A stretch of DNA of 15,523 nt from Actinomycetota bacterium (GTDB lineage Bacteria; Actinomycetota; Actinomycetes; Nanopelagicales; Nanopelagicaceae): assembly GCA_947488645.1 (NCBI GenBank), contig CANLAC010000008.1:1-15523 (forward strand), read 5' to 3'. Under the pieces are notes generated by a model. It worked only from the letters and a program-made list of their open reading frames with translations. It was not told the DNA's origin and did not search any database. Position numbers and translations under genes: made by a program. This document shows positions 7,225-14,502 of this stretch, piece after piece (positions within the stretch are counted from its first letter, which is position 1; each line of letters starts with the position of its first letter).

Positions 7225-8468
7225 TGCCTAACACGCAGCTTCAAATCAAAGTTGTTAAGACATTAGCGACGGCCCAAGTTTTAAGCGGTGTTGGTGTTGC
7301 CGGAACCGTTGCTGCTGGATCGCTATTAGTTTCCTCTATTACAGATTCAGAAACTTTAGCGGGGCTGGCACAAACGAGCGCGGTACTTGGGGCAGCCGCA
7401 TTGGCTCTGCCGCTTGCACGTTTAACTGCAAAAGGTGGTCGGCGATTAGCTTTAGCTGTTGGCTATATCGCTGGCGTAATTGGTTCGATATTTGCAATCA
7501 CGGGTGGGGCTCAAAGAGATATTTTCTTAATGCTGATCGGAACATTTTTAGTTGGAGCAGCATCAGCTGCTGGATATCAAGCCCGCTTTGCAGCTATTGA
7601 TCTAGCGACGACTGAAACAAGAGCCAAGCAACTCTCATTTGTCGTATGGGGTTCAACTATTGGTGCGGTGACTGGCCCAAACCTGATGGAGCCTGCTGGA
7701 AATTTGGCTGAAGGATTTGGTTTACCCAGACTTGTTGGCCCTTACATGATTTCAGCGGTAACTCTTCTTTGTGCATCTGTCGTTATTCTAATTTTCCTAC
7801 GCCCTGATCCTTACCTAATTGCTAACAAGGAAAACCTTGAAACAAGTAAAAAGGGCTCCACAAAACTAGCTCTTCAGCACATTGGCAATAATCCAAAAGC
7901 TCTTTTTGCGATTCTTGCAATAGCTATAGGACATGTTGCAATGGTTTCAGTCATGGTGATGACTCCAGTACACATGGCACATGTTGATGTGTCACTTACT
8001 ATCATCGGCTTAGTTATTAGCGTTCACGTGCTTGGCATGTATGCATTTTCACCGCTGGTTGGATCCCTCAGTGATCGCTTTGGAAGAGTGCGTATTATCC
8101 AAATCGGAATACTGACGCTTTTGCTGTCAACAATTATTTCCGGCAAGGCCCAAGCAGATGATGCCTATACCTTGGGCGTTGGTTTGTTTTTACTGGGATT
8201 GGGTTGGTCCTGCACGCTCATTGCTGGATCGACACTTCTATCAGAGAGTGTGTCGGCAGAATTTAAAGCATCATCTCAAGGTGCAAGTGACTTAGTCATG
8301 AATCTTGCAGGAGCTGGCGGAGGCGCAATAGCTGGTGTAATCATCGGAACGCTCAGTTATGGCTGGCTCTGCTTAGCTGCAGCCCTTCCTGTCCTTGCAT
8401 TAGGTGTCATGTCTCTCAAATTCAAATCTATGCCACAAGCAAGCAATAAGATTAACCTTCTTCCATGA
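7224..8468 (+). CDS. Major facilitator superfamily transporter, 12 TM
   Basis: 414-residue polytopic membrane protein with about twelve hydrophobic segments in two halves. Motif A of the MFS is clear in the second half, GSLSDRFGRVR (280-290), with a weaker version in the first half around LARLTAKGGRR (64-74). A charged central loop (about 195-215, KENLETSKKGS) joins the halves. Substrate is unknown: proximity to an alpha-glucosidase could suggest a sugar, but the motif pattern is equally like drug/metabolite exporters. The start has no Shine-Dalgarno and overlaps the glucosidase stop by one base; its stop overlaps the glbO ATG by 4 nt, so its translation is likely coupled on both sides. Confidence 0.88.
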   Translation: MPNTQLQIKVVKTLATAQVLSGVGVAGTVAAGSLLVSSITDSETLAGLAQTSAVLGAAALALPLARLTAKGGRRLALAVGYIAGVIGSIFAITGGAQRDIFLMLIGTFLVGAASAAGYQARFAAIDLATTETRAKQLSFVVWGSTIGAVTGPNLMEPAGNLAEGFGLPRLVGPYMISAVTLLCASVVILIFLRPDPYLIANKENLETSKKGSTKLALQHIGNNPKALFAILAIAIGHVAMVSVMVMTPVHMAHVDVSLTIIGLVISVHVLGMYAFSPLVGSLSDRFGRVRIIQIGILTLLLSTIISGKAQADDAYTLGVGLFLLGLGWSCTLIAGSTLLSESVSAEFKASSQGASDLVMNLAGAGGGAIAGVIIGTLSYGWLCLAAALPVLALGVMSLKFKSMPQASNKINLLP

Positions 8469-8839
8469 GCAACTTCTACGAACAAGTAGGCGGCGAGAAG
8501 TTCTTCGCAGATTTGGTTTCTCAGTTCTATGCTGTCGTTGCAACAGATCCCATCTTGCGTCCGATGTATCCAGACAATGATTTACAAGGTGCTGCCCAAC
8601 GTCTGCAATGGTTTCTAGAACAATACTGGGGCGGACCTGATACTTACCAAGAAAACCGTGGACATCCACGTCTTCGTATGCGCCATGCGCAATTTTCTAT
8701 TGATACAAAGGCTCGCGATGCGTGGCTTAATGCAATGCGACAAGCTGTAGATGGAGTTGATTTGGATGCAGCGCTAAAAGAGCAACTATGGGGCTATCTC
8801 GAAATGGCTGCACATTCGATGGTGAATCAACCAGATTGA
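8465..8839 (+). CDS. glbO: Group II truncated haemoglobin GlbO
   Basis: 124-residue 2-over-2 globin, almost collinear with mycobacterial trHbO. Key residues are all present: TyrB10 (Tyr22 in QFYAVV), TyrCD1 (Tyr35 in RPMYPDND), proximal HisF8 (His74 in RMRHAQF) and TrpG8 (Trp87 in RDAWLNAM). The segment LEQYWGGPDTY and GHPRLRMRH is the group II fingerprint. Members bind O2 very tightly and are linked to peroxide or NO chemistry and to membrane association under low oxygen; the role here is inferred. Last gene of the ettA operon, started inside the MFS stop codon (ATGA). The final 13 bp also encode the end of the convergent mscS gene. Confidence 0.96.
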   Translation: MSNFYEQVGGEKFFADLVSQFYAVVATDPILRPMYPDNDLQGAAQRLQWFLEQYWGGPDTYQENRGHPRLRMRHAQFSIDTKARDAWLNAMRQAVDGVDLDAALKEQLWGYLEMAAHSMVNQPD

Positions 8840-9375
8840 GATTGATTTCCAACTTTTAAGATTTCACCATTGCGCAAGTACCAAAGTGTGCCTTGGCCAT
8901 CTCGCACTGTTGTTACTCGTAGTCCAACTTTTTCAACTACGCCTTCAATTTCTAGGACATCAACTGAGTCGCCAACACCGTATTGATCTTCAATTAACAT
9001 AAAGATTCCTGACAAAATATCGCGCACCAGTGTTTGTGCACCAAGTCCCACGGCAACTCCAACGATTCCAGCTGAAGCAATCAGTGGTCCTAAATCAAAT
9101 CCAAACTCTCCCAGTGCCATAGCAAGTGCGATGATCCAGGTTGCAGTCTTTAGCGTTGCACTTAAGACTCCGCCGATTGTGCTTGCACGCTCTTTTTGAC
9201 GAGCAACAATGTTGCGTGGTCCTGGGACCAAATCAGCAGATGCCAACTTGTTCATGGCGCGGGTAATTGCGCGAGAACCAAAAGTTTGAATGAAGGCTGC
9301 GCCTATAAGGATGATTAGAATGCGCAGGGGAGTCCCAGCCATCCAATCGAGGAAGTTACGCAGGGAGTCGCTCAT
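8827..9375 (-). CDS. Small MscS-family mechanosensitive channel
   Basis: 182-residue membrane protein. Hydrophobic segments lie at about 16-33 and 68-90, followed by the pore-lining TM3-like helix (95-128, IASAGIVGVAVGLGAQTLVRDILSG) with the Gly/Ala spacing of MscS and then the beta domain (GVGDSVDVLEIEGVVEKVGLR...). It ends at NGEILKVGNQSQSG, the point where longer MscS proteins continue into the alpha/beta part of the cytoplasmic cage, which is absent. Members open under membrane tension to release solutes in hypo-osmotic shock. No frameshift is visible: beyond the stop, the DNA is the intact glbO coding region, so the short form appears genuine. A TAAGGT box 10 bp upstream suggests a nearly leaderless transcript. 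Confidence 0.88.
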   Translation of the reverse strand: MSDSLRNFLDWMAGTPLRILIILIGAAFIQTFGSRAITRAMNKLASADLVPGPRNIVARQKERASTIGGVLSATLKTATWIIALAMALGEFGFDLGPLIASAGIVGVAVGLGAQTLVRDILSGIFMLIEDQYGVGDSVDVLEIEGVVEKVGLRVTTVRDGQGTLWYLRNGEILKVGNQSQSG

Positions 9376-9384
9376 AATGACGAG

Positions 9385-9390
9385 ACCTTA
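9385..9390 (-). promoter_or_regulatory. Candidate -10 box of mscS
   Basis: On the minus strand TAAGGT (9390-9385) ends 9 bases before the ATG at 9375. It is identical to the candidate box before ettA and would give a leader of zero to three bases; no Shine-Dalgarno is present. The 9376-9495 gap also has to hold the divergent HNH-gene promoter, which I could not place. Confidence 0.4.
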
Positions 9391-9495
9391 TCCAAATCTT
9401 TACCTAAAAGCCCCATTCAAATACCCACGCGGTCGGGTGTTTTGGTGCAAGATATGTCAATCGGTGCCAGCCAGGCGCTAGATCGGGAGCGATAC

Positions 9496-10011
9496 ATGTC
9501 GCGCACACTTGTCTTAAATGCCACCTACGAGCCGTTGGGTGTCATAACAGAGCGTCGCGCGCTGATCCTTGTCTTAAATCACCGAGCTGTAATGGTTGAA
9601 GATTCTGGCGAGATTTTACGATTTGCTGGCGGTCAGGTTTCATTGCCAGCAGTTGTGCGCCTCACAAAATTTGTTCGCATTCCTTATCGTCACTCTGTGC
9701 CACTTTCTCGCCGAGCAATTTTTGCTCGAGATGGTGGACGTTGTGTTTACTGCACGGCGCCTGCAACATCAATTGACCATGTGATTCCACGAAGTCGTGG
9801 TGGTGGACATAACTGGGAAAATGTTGTCTCTGCCTGTCACAAGTGCAACCACCTTAAAGCTGACAAACACCTCAAAGAACTTGGATGGCGTTTGCGAACC
9901 TTGCCTCGTGAGCCAGTTGGGGCAGCATGGAGAATTTTGGGTACAGGTCGCACAGATCACAGATGGTTGCCGTACTTGCAGCCATTTGGAGTGGCAGCGG
10001 CAACTGCATAA
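9496..10011 (+). CDS. HNH endonuclease domain protein
   Basis: 171 residues from ATG 9496, chosen because GGGAG lies six bases upstream and the conserved sequence starts exactly there (MSRTLVLNATYEPLGVI); an in-frame ATG at 9442 would add 18 unconserved-looking residues. The N-terminal half (1-70) is a family-specific domain; the C-terminal half is a zinc-ribbon HNH nuclease with RDGGRCVYC (Cys83, Cys86), IDHVIPRSRGG (Asp94-His95), the central Asn109 in NWENVVSAC, Cys114/Cys117 and His119. This TLVLNATYEPL-type HNH protein is widespread in actinobacteria and cyanobacteria as a stand-alone chromosomal gene; its substrate is unknown to me. No methylase or phage gene is nearby, so a restriction role is not suggested. 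Confidence 0.9.
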   Translation: MSRTLVLNATYEPLGVITERRALILVLNHRAVMVEDSGEILRFAGGQVSLPAVVRLTKFVRIPYRHSVPLSRRAIFARDGGRCVYCTAPATSIDHVIPRSRGGGHNWENVVSACHKCNHLKADKHLKELGWRLRTLPREPVGAAWRILGTGRTDHRWLPYLQPFGVAAATA

Positions 10012-10017
10012 GTAATT

Positions 10018-10023
10018 TATACT
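10018..10023 (+). promoter_or_regulatory. Candidate -10 box of a leaderless small gene
   Basis: TATACT, a near-consensus sigma-70 -10 box, ends 7 bases before the ATG at 10031, so transcription would start at or next to the A of the start codon. There is no Shine-Dalgarno in the preceding 20 bases. The box lies 6 bp after the HNH gene stop. Confidence 0.55.
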
Positions 10024-10030
10024 TACACCC

Positions 10031-10201
10031 ATGACTATATTTGAAGGTCCAGCAACATCGGCTCCAGGTTTATCTGTCTTTGAAACCGTTGTTACATTCC
10101 TTGTAATTCCTACAGTGATGTTTGTTGTGATCTCAGTACTTACCTATGCCGGCACTGCTACAAAGCAGAAGAAGTCATCAGTAATTACTGAAATCGAATA
10201 G
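10031..10201 (+). CDS. Small single-pass membrane protein, unknown function
   Basis: A 56-codon gene. The product has a short N-terminal polar part (MTIFEGPATSAPGLSVFET), one clear membrane helix of about 21 residues (20-40, VVTFLVIPTVMFVVISVLTYA), then a basic and polar tail (GTATKQKKSSVITEIE). The positive charges after the helix predict N-out/C-in. Evidence that it is real: a -10 box at leaderless spacing, the coding-like amino-acid composition, and the fact that it exactly fills the gap between the HNH gene and pepN, ending at TAG 10199-10201 directly against the pepN stop. Similar one-helix proteins are common in actinobacterial genomes, but I cannot name a family or function. Confidence 0.75.
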   Translation: MTIFEGPATSAPGLSVFETVVTFLVIPTVMFVVISVLTYAGTATKQKKSSVITEIE

Positions 10202-12739
10202 TTACTTATCCAGTGCTTGCACCTTAAGCGCACGGATTAATCCATCCTGTGACTCTTTAACAAGCTTTCGCAAGACGGCAGGAGAATCTTTTCCTGCACC
10301 TGCTAGCCAGGCATTTGTTAGATCCACAGTTGATTGCTTCACAACCCATGATGGATAGAAACCAGAAACGAACTTTGCTGCCGGCTCATATGAGCGTGAT
10401 TCCCAAACACTAATCAAGTTGTCGAAATACAGTGGCACAAATGGCTCAAGTAGCTTTCCCTGAATAGGGCGTTGGAAACCAGCAACAAGTGCCGAACGTA
10501 TTGATGTTGCAACATCAGCATCTAACCCCTTGTTAAATGCATATGCTTTTGCATCACTTGTTGGCATGGCAGCTAAGCATGTCTCAAATGCCAAGTTGCC
10601 AGTTGTTGTGTTGTCCTTTGCAAGTTCGGCTTCTAGTTCTGCCTTTGTTGTTGCCCCACGCTCAGTGAGTGCAATCAGGAAGTACCAGCGAAGATCTGCA
10701 TCAACCTTTAGCCCAGGAGCGCTGCCATTTAATAGTGCGCGAATATTGGCTGTTTGTGCTTCGGTGTGTGCGTTGATTGCAAATGCACGAGAGATCAGCA
10801 GTTGAAGGTCACTTCCTGCCGCTGACTTGTTGGTCAGTGCCCACAGTCCATTGGCTAACTTTTCACGGTAAGAATTACGGTTTGCATCTGTTGTGTATGC
10901 CTCAACAGATGTACCTAATTGTGCAAGGACGATATTTACAATTGCATCATCACTCTCACCTGCAAGACCGTTGAGCGCGATTTCAATGAAATCTGCTGAT
11001 GAGATTTCAGCATCACGATGCATATCCCAGATAGCAGCCCAACATAGAGCGCGAGCCAGGGCATCATCAAACTTTCCTAGATGTGTTTTCAATGTAGCAA
11101 TAGAGCGATTATCAAAGCGAAGCTTGGCATATGAGAGATCGCGATCATTGATCAGCAATAGATCTGCCACCTTTTGGCCCGCAAGATCTGCCACCACAGT
11201 TGATGCTCCAACAACATCTAGCTCTACAGACTTTCGAAGCTTCAATGAATTCCCACTGATGTCATAGAGACCAACAGCTAGGCGATGTGGGCGAAGTTCT
11301 TTAGATCCAGCAGGAACAAGTGGAGCTTCCTGCGAAATAGTTACTGACTTATATGTGTCACCATCGATATCTAAAACTGGACGCAAGGTGTTAACACCTG
11401 CTGTTTGTAGCCAGGTGTTGACCCAGGCATCTAGTTTTCGTCCACTCGTTGCTTCTAGTTCGACTAACAAGTCATTAAGCGTTGTGTTACCCCAGGCATG
11501 CTTTGCAAAGTACTTTTGCAGACCAGCAATAAATTGTGGGCGACCAACGTGGGCAACTAATTGGTGTAATACAGAGGCACCCTTTGCATAGGTAATTCCA
11601 TCAAAGTTTGCATTTACCGCTTCCATATCAACCATATCGGCGATAATTGGGTGGGTGGATGAGAGCTGATCTTGGCGATATGCCCAGTTTTTACGGGCAG
11701 AGTTAAATTCTGACCAAGCGCCCTTAAAACGAGTCGCCTCTGACAACGCTAAATATGAAGACCATTCAGCAAATGATTCGTTAAGCCAGAGGTCATCCCA
11801 CCAGTACATGGTGACCATGTCGCCAAACCACATGTGTGCCATCTCGTGCAGGATTGTGTTTGCACGAGATAGGTATGCCTTTTCTGGCATGTGGCTGCGA
11901 AATACCAACACATCTTCGCGGAATGTAACAGCTCCTGCGTTTTCCATGGCACCAAAGTTGAAGTCAACAACTGCAATTTGATCATACTTCTCAAATGGAT
12001 ATGCCAAACCAAATGTCTTTTCAAAGTACTCAAAGCCTTGCTTAGTTACCAAGAAAATATCCTCTGGATCTAAGTACTGCATCATGGACTTGCGGCAGTA
12101 AATGCCTAGAGGGATCTCTTTCTGACCCTTATAAACATCGTGCACATGTGAGTACGGCCCAGCAATTAAGCAATCCAAATATGTAGTGATGCGAGGAGTC
12201 GTTGAGAACTTCCATTCTGCTAGATCACCCTTTGCCACCTTTGATTCAACTGGGTTGTTTGAAACCGCTTCCCAGTGACCAGGTGTTGTGACAGTTAAAG
12301 AAAAAGTCGCTTTCAGAGATGGTTGATCAAAGCAAGGGAACATGTTGCGGATGTGGGCTGTTTCTCCTTGTGAGTACAAGTAGATCTCACCATCTGATGG
12401 ATCAACTGAGCGCTGCAAACCTTCACCGGACTTTGAGTACTCTGCTTCGATTTCAATCACTAAAAGATTGTCGGCTGCAAGGTTGGTGATGAAGATTGTT
12501 TCGCCATCAAAGTTACTTGTATCAACGGGCGTACCATTAAGAGTTGCGCTAATAACTGAGCGACCAACAGCGTCAATAAATGTTGAATAACCAGGCTTAT
12601 TGCATGTAAAGGAAACTTGCGACTTTGAGTAAAAAGTCTCTTCGCCCTTTGTAACATCAAGGGTTACTTCATAGCTATTTACATAGAGATGCTCCGCACG
12701 ATCTTTTGCTTCAGCACGGCTCAAATTTAGACCTGGCAC
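10202..12739 (-). CDS. pepN: Aminopeptidase N (M1 family zinc metallopeptidase)
   Basis: 845-residue cytoplasmic M1 aminopeptidase that removes N-terminal residues from peptides. Start is GTG 12739 (read as Met) preceded by a strong GAAGGAG six bases upstream; MPGLNLSRAEAKDRA is the typical actinobacterial PepN opening. Domains: N-terminal beta saddle (1-190), exopeptidase motif GAMENAG (263-269), zinc site HEMAHMWFGD with His298, Glu299, His302 and the third ligand Glu321 in NESFAEW, catalytic Tyr384 in GITYAKGASV, and a C-terminal ERAP1-like helical domain from about 520 on. Length is usual for the family. It diverges from trmB (55-bp gap) and its TAA lies directly against the stop of the convergent small gene. 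Confidence 0.97.
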   Translation of the reverse strand: MPGLNLSRAEAKDRAEHLYVNSYEVTLDVTKGEETFYSKSQVSFTCNKPGYSTFIDAVGRSVISATLNGTPVDTSNFDGETIFITNLAADNLLVIEIEAEYSKSGEGLQRSVDPSDGEIYLYSQGETAHIRNMFPCFDQPSLKATFSLTVTTPGHWEAVSNNPVESKVAKGDLAEWKFSTTPRITTYLDCLIAGPYSHVHDVYKGQKEIPLGIYCRKSMMQYLDPEDIFLVTKQGFEYFEKTFGLAYPFEKYDQIAVVDFNFGAMENAGAVTFREDVLVFRSHMPEKAYLSRANTILHEMAHMWFGDMVTMYWWDDLWLNESFAEWSSYLALSEATRFKGAWSEFNSARKNWAYRQDQLSSTHPIIADMVDMEAVNANFDGITYAKGASVLHQLVAHVGRPQFIAGLQKYFAKHAWGNTTLNDLLVELEATSGRKLDAWVNTWLQTAGVNTLRPVLDIDGDTYKSVTISQEAPLVPAGSKELRPHRLAVGLYDISGNSLKLRKSVELDVVGASTVVADLAGQKVADLLLINDRDLSYAKLRFDNRSIATLKTHLGKFDDALARALCWAAIWDMHRDAEISSADFIEIALNGLAGESDDAIVNIVLAQLGTSVEAYTTDANRNSYREKLANGLWALTNKSAAGSDLQLLISRAFAINAHTEAQTANIRALLNGSAPGLKVDADLRWYFLIALTERGATTKAELEAELAKDNTTTGNLAFETCLAAMPTSDAKAYAFNKGLDADVATSIRSALVAGFQRPIQGKLLEPFVPLYFDNLISVWESRSYEPAAKFVSGFYPSWVVKQSTVDLTNAWLAGAGKDSPAVLRKLVKESQDGLIRALKVQALDK

Positions 12740-12767
12740 TTGTTGCTCCTTCGGTGTTTTGTAGGTT
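12740..12767 (+). promoter_or_regulatory. Candidate promoter of trmB
   Basis: TTGTTG (12740-12745) and TAGGTT (12762-12767) are separated by 16 bp and would start transcription near 12774, leaving a leader of about 20 nt without an evident Shine-Dalgarno. It overlaps the ribosome-binding region of divergent pepN. Weak but the best-matching pair in the gap. Confidence 0.35.
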
Positions 12768-12794
12768 CCAATCCAACCATGACAGAGTTACCCC

Positions 12795-13454
12795 ATGGAA
12801 CGCCCATCGGTACGCAGTTATAGGATCCGTGGATCCCGCATAACCGATGCCCAAAGAGAAGCAAAAACTGCCCTGCAGGCAATACATGGAATTGAATTCA
12901 AGCAAGAGTTAATAGACCTTACGGCGATCTTTCCGAGAAGTGAAAAAGTAATTATGGAGATCGGCTTTGGAATGGGTGAGGCCACGGCCTTGATCGCCAA
13001 GAACCACCCCAACAATGCCTACATCGCAGTTGATGTTCACCCACCAGGAATTGGCAAGCTGCTAGCTCGCATAGTTGAAAATGATCTAACTAACCTAAAG
13101 ATAATTGAAGATGATGTGCATGTTGTTTTGCAGCACATGATCGTTGATGAATCTCTAGATGGAATCCATCTGTATTTTCCAGATCCTTGGCCCAAGAAGA
13201 AACACAACAAGCGCCGGATTGTTAATGAAGGTTTCTTGCAACTGATTCACCCAAAGATCAAAAAAGGTGGCTTCATACATATTGCAACTGACTGGGTTCC
13301 GTATGCGATGAGTATTCAGGAAGTATTTGCAGCCTCACCATTATTTGTTGGGGGAGTAATCTACAAACCAGAATGGCGCCCGGTTACACGTTTTGAAGGA
13401 CAAGGTATTGATAAAGATCATGCCGTTAATGACATGTTGTATACAAAGGTTTAA
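12795..13454 (+). CDS. trmB: tRNA (guanine-N7-)-methyltransferase TrmB
   Basis: 219-residue SAM-dependent methyltransferase that makes m7G46 in the tRNA variable loop. Visible motifs: SAM-binding EIGFGMGEA (55-63), the acidic strand VDVHPPGIG (79-87), the TrmB hallmark YFPDPWPKKKHNKRR (127-141) and RPVTRFEGQG (185-194) near the C-terminus, which binds the tRNA/SAM site. The length is standard for bacteria. It diverges from pepN and converges with rpiB: the TAA of trmB and the TAA of rpiB lie within the same TTAA (13451-13454). Confidence 0.96.
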   Translation: MERPSVRSYRIRGSRITDAQREAKTALQAIHGIEFKQELIDLTAIFPRSEKVIMEIGFGMGEATALIAKNHPNNAYIAVDVHPPGIGKLLARIVENDLTNLKIIEDDVHVVLQHMIVDESLDGIHLYFPDPWPKKKHNKRRIVNEGFLQLIHPKIKKGGFIHIATDWVPYAMSIQEVFAASPLFVGGVIYKPEWRPVTRFEGQGIDKDHAVNDMLYTKV

Positions 13455-13900
13455 AGCGAATCTTCATATTTAGATATTTTGTTAATTCTGCGCACATGAC
13501 GCTCATCATGTGAAAATGGCGTTTCGATAAAGGCATCAATAATGGCTTTGCACTCATCAATTGAATGCATGCGCCCACCAATGCCAACAACATTTGCATT
13601 GTTGTGGTCTTTGCCGAGTTTTGCTGTTTCCACGCTCCACGCCAATACGGCACGAACGCCTTTAACTTTGTTTGCCGCAATCTGCTCACCATTTCCAGAA
13701 CCACCTAGAACTATTCCAAGGGAAGTTGGATCGGCAACAGTTGCAATTGCAGCTGGAATGCAAAAATCTGGGTAGTCATCAACAGCGTCATACTCATGTG
13801 GTCCATGGTCTTTCACATCGTGACCTTTTCCCTGCAAGTACTCAACAAGTGCGGCCTTTAGTTCCAACCCAGCATGGTCACTACCGATATGAATACGCAT
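13451..13900 (-). CDS. rpiB: Ribose-5-phosphate isomerase B
   Basis: 149-residue RpiB/LacAB-family sugar isomerase interconverting ribose 5-phosphate and ribulose 5-phosphate in the pentose phosphate pathway. MRIHIGSDHAGLELK gives the phosphate-binding start with Asp8-His9; GGSGNGEQIAANK (66-78) has Glu72 and no active-site Cys, which is the mycobacterial-type centre where a Glu is the base instead of E. coli Cys66. His99 (KDHNNANV) and the Arg-rich tail (DERHVRRI, 132-139) complete the site. The start has only a weak ribosome site. The terminator hairpin of the upstream gene lies 26 bp before the start, so rpiB should have its own promoter, but I found no convincing one. Confidence 0.95.
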   Translation of the reverse strand: MRIHIGSDHAGLELKAALVEYLQGKGHDVKDHGPHEYDAVDDYPDFCIPAAIATVADPTSLGIVLGGSGNGEQIAANKVKGVRAVLAWSVETAKLGKDHNNANVVGIGGRMHSIDECKAIIDAFIETPFSHDERHVRRINKISKYEDSL

Positions 13901-13925
13901 GAGTGCATCTTGCCATGAGCAATGA

Positions 13926-13961
13926 AAAACCCGCCAAGTGATTGCTCACGTGGCGGGTTTT
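13926..13961 (-). terminator. Intrinsic terminator after the small secreted protein gene
   Basis: AAAACCCGCCA (13926-13936) pairs with TGGCGGGTTTT (13951-13961); after one mismatch GTG/CAC extends the stem around a 6-nt loop. On the minus strand the right place for a U-run, TTTTTC, follows the stem. It lies 27 bp after the stop of the 13989-14471 gene and ends its transcript before rpiB. Confidence 0.88.
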
Positions 13962-13988
13962 CCTAACCCCTTAGGAGGAAAGAGTTAC

Positions 13989-14471
13989 TTATGGACGTGG
14001 TGCTTTTGGAGGCTTTGGACCCTTAGGAAGCTTTGGACCCTTATGACCCATTCCCTTACCGCCAGCAGCATTTACCTTCTCTGTTACATGAGCAGTTAAG
14101 TCTGCCTTCTTAGCAGTTGCTTGCGCCGCAGTCATAGTTCCAGCTGCAACACGTTCATCAATGTTCTTTGTTCTGAAGGCAACTAGAGCTGCGATCAAAG
14201 CATCTTTCTTTGTTCCTGCAATTGTTGCAAGTGATTCACCAGCTGCAAGACGTGTCTTGATTGTTGCTGCATCAATACCAATAGTTGCCACAACTAGTGC
14301 TTCCTTAGCTGCATGTTGTGAATCGTGAGCGGCTTTATGAGCTGCGCGATTTGCATCATGTGATGCTGACTTTGCAGCACCCTTGTGATCTGCTGAAGCA
14401 ACTCCAATAGAACCAAGTGATAGCGCTGCAACAGTTAGTGCAACAGCTGCCATTCTTTTCTTTGATGACAT
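13989..14471 (-). CDS. Small secreted protein with His-bearing helix and Lys/Pro tail
   Basis: 160 residues from ATG 14471, preferred over ATG 14477 (two residues longer, numbering below counts from it) because AGAGG is 8 bases before the former but only 2 before the latter. Signal peptide 1-29 with cleavage after ASA. Mature part in three sections: a hydrophilic Ala-rich helix 30-60 with His31, 40, 47, 51 and 55; a helical module 61-137 containing IDAATIKTRLAAGESLATIAG, then a long helix ending in IDERVAAGTMTAAQATAKKADL; and a Gly/Lys/Pro tail 138-162. The module resembles a secreted all-helical repeat common in Gram-positive bacteria (LAEGKSLAEIAE...IDEAVAAGKLT type, close to DUF2680-like proteins), here in one copy. 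Function unknown; exported and possibly wall- or metal-associated. It diverges from the collagen-like gene. Confidence 0.8.
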   Translation of the reverse strand: MSSKKRMAAVALTVAALSLGSIGVASADHKGAAKSASHDANRAAHKAAHDSQHAAKEALVVATIGIDAATIKTRLAAGESLATIAGTKKDALIAALVAFRTKNIDERVAAGTMTAAQATAKKADLTAHVTEKVNAAGGKGMGHKGPKLPKGPKPPKAPRP

Positions 14472-14502
14472 ATTCATGTCCTCTCGTTAAACGTTCTTGT
14501 CA

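Noticed and set aside
8827..8839. Frameshift explaining the short MscS protein
   Set aside because: Past the stop the DNA codes for the intact, fully conserved end of glbO on the other strand, so there is no hidden continuation of the channel in another frame.
9442..9495. Longer start of the HNH gene at ATG 9442
   Set aside because: The 18 added residues do not look conserved and the ATG at 9496 has a good GGGAG site and the family's usual first residues.
9496..10011. HNH nuclease as part of a restriction, homing or phage defence system
   Set aside because: No methyltransferase, recombinase, intron-like flanks or phage genes nearby, and the gene sits in a conserved chromosomal context.
13962..13975. 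CCTAA-CCCC-TTAGG small hairpin next to the terminator
   Set aside because: Only five pairs with a four-base loop; too weak to call a separate terminator or site beside the strong stem at 13926-13961.
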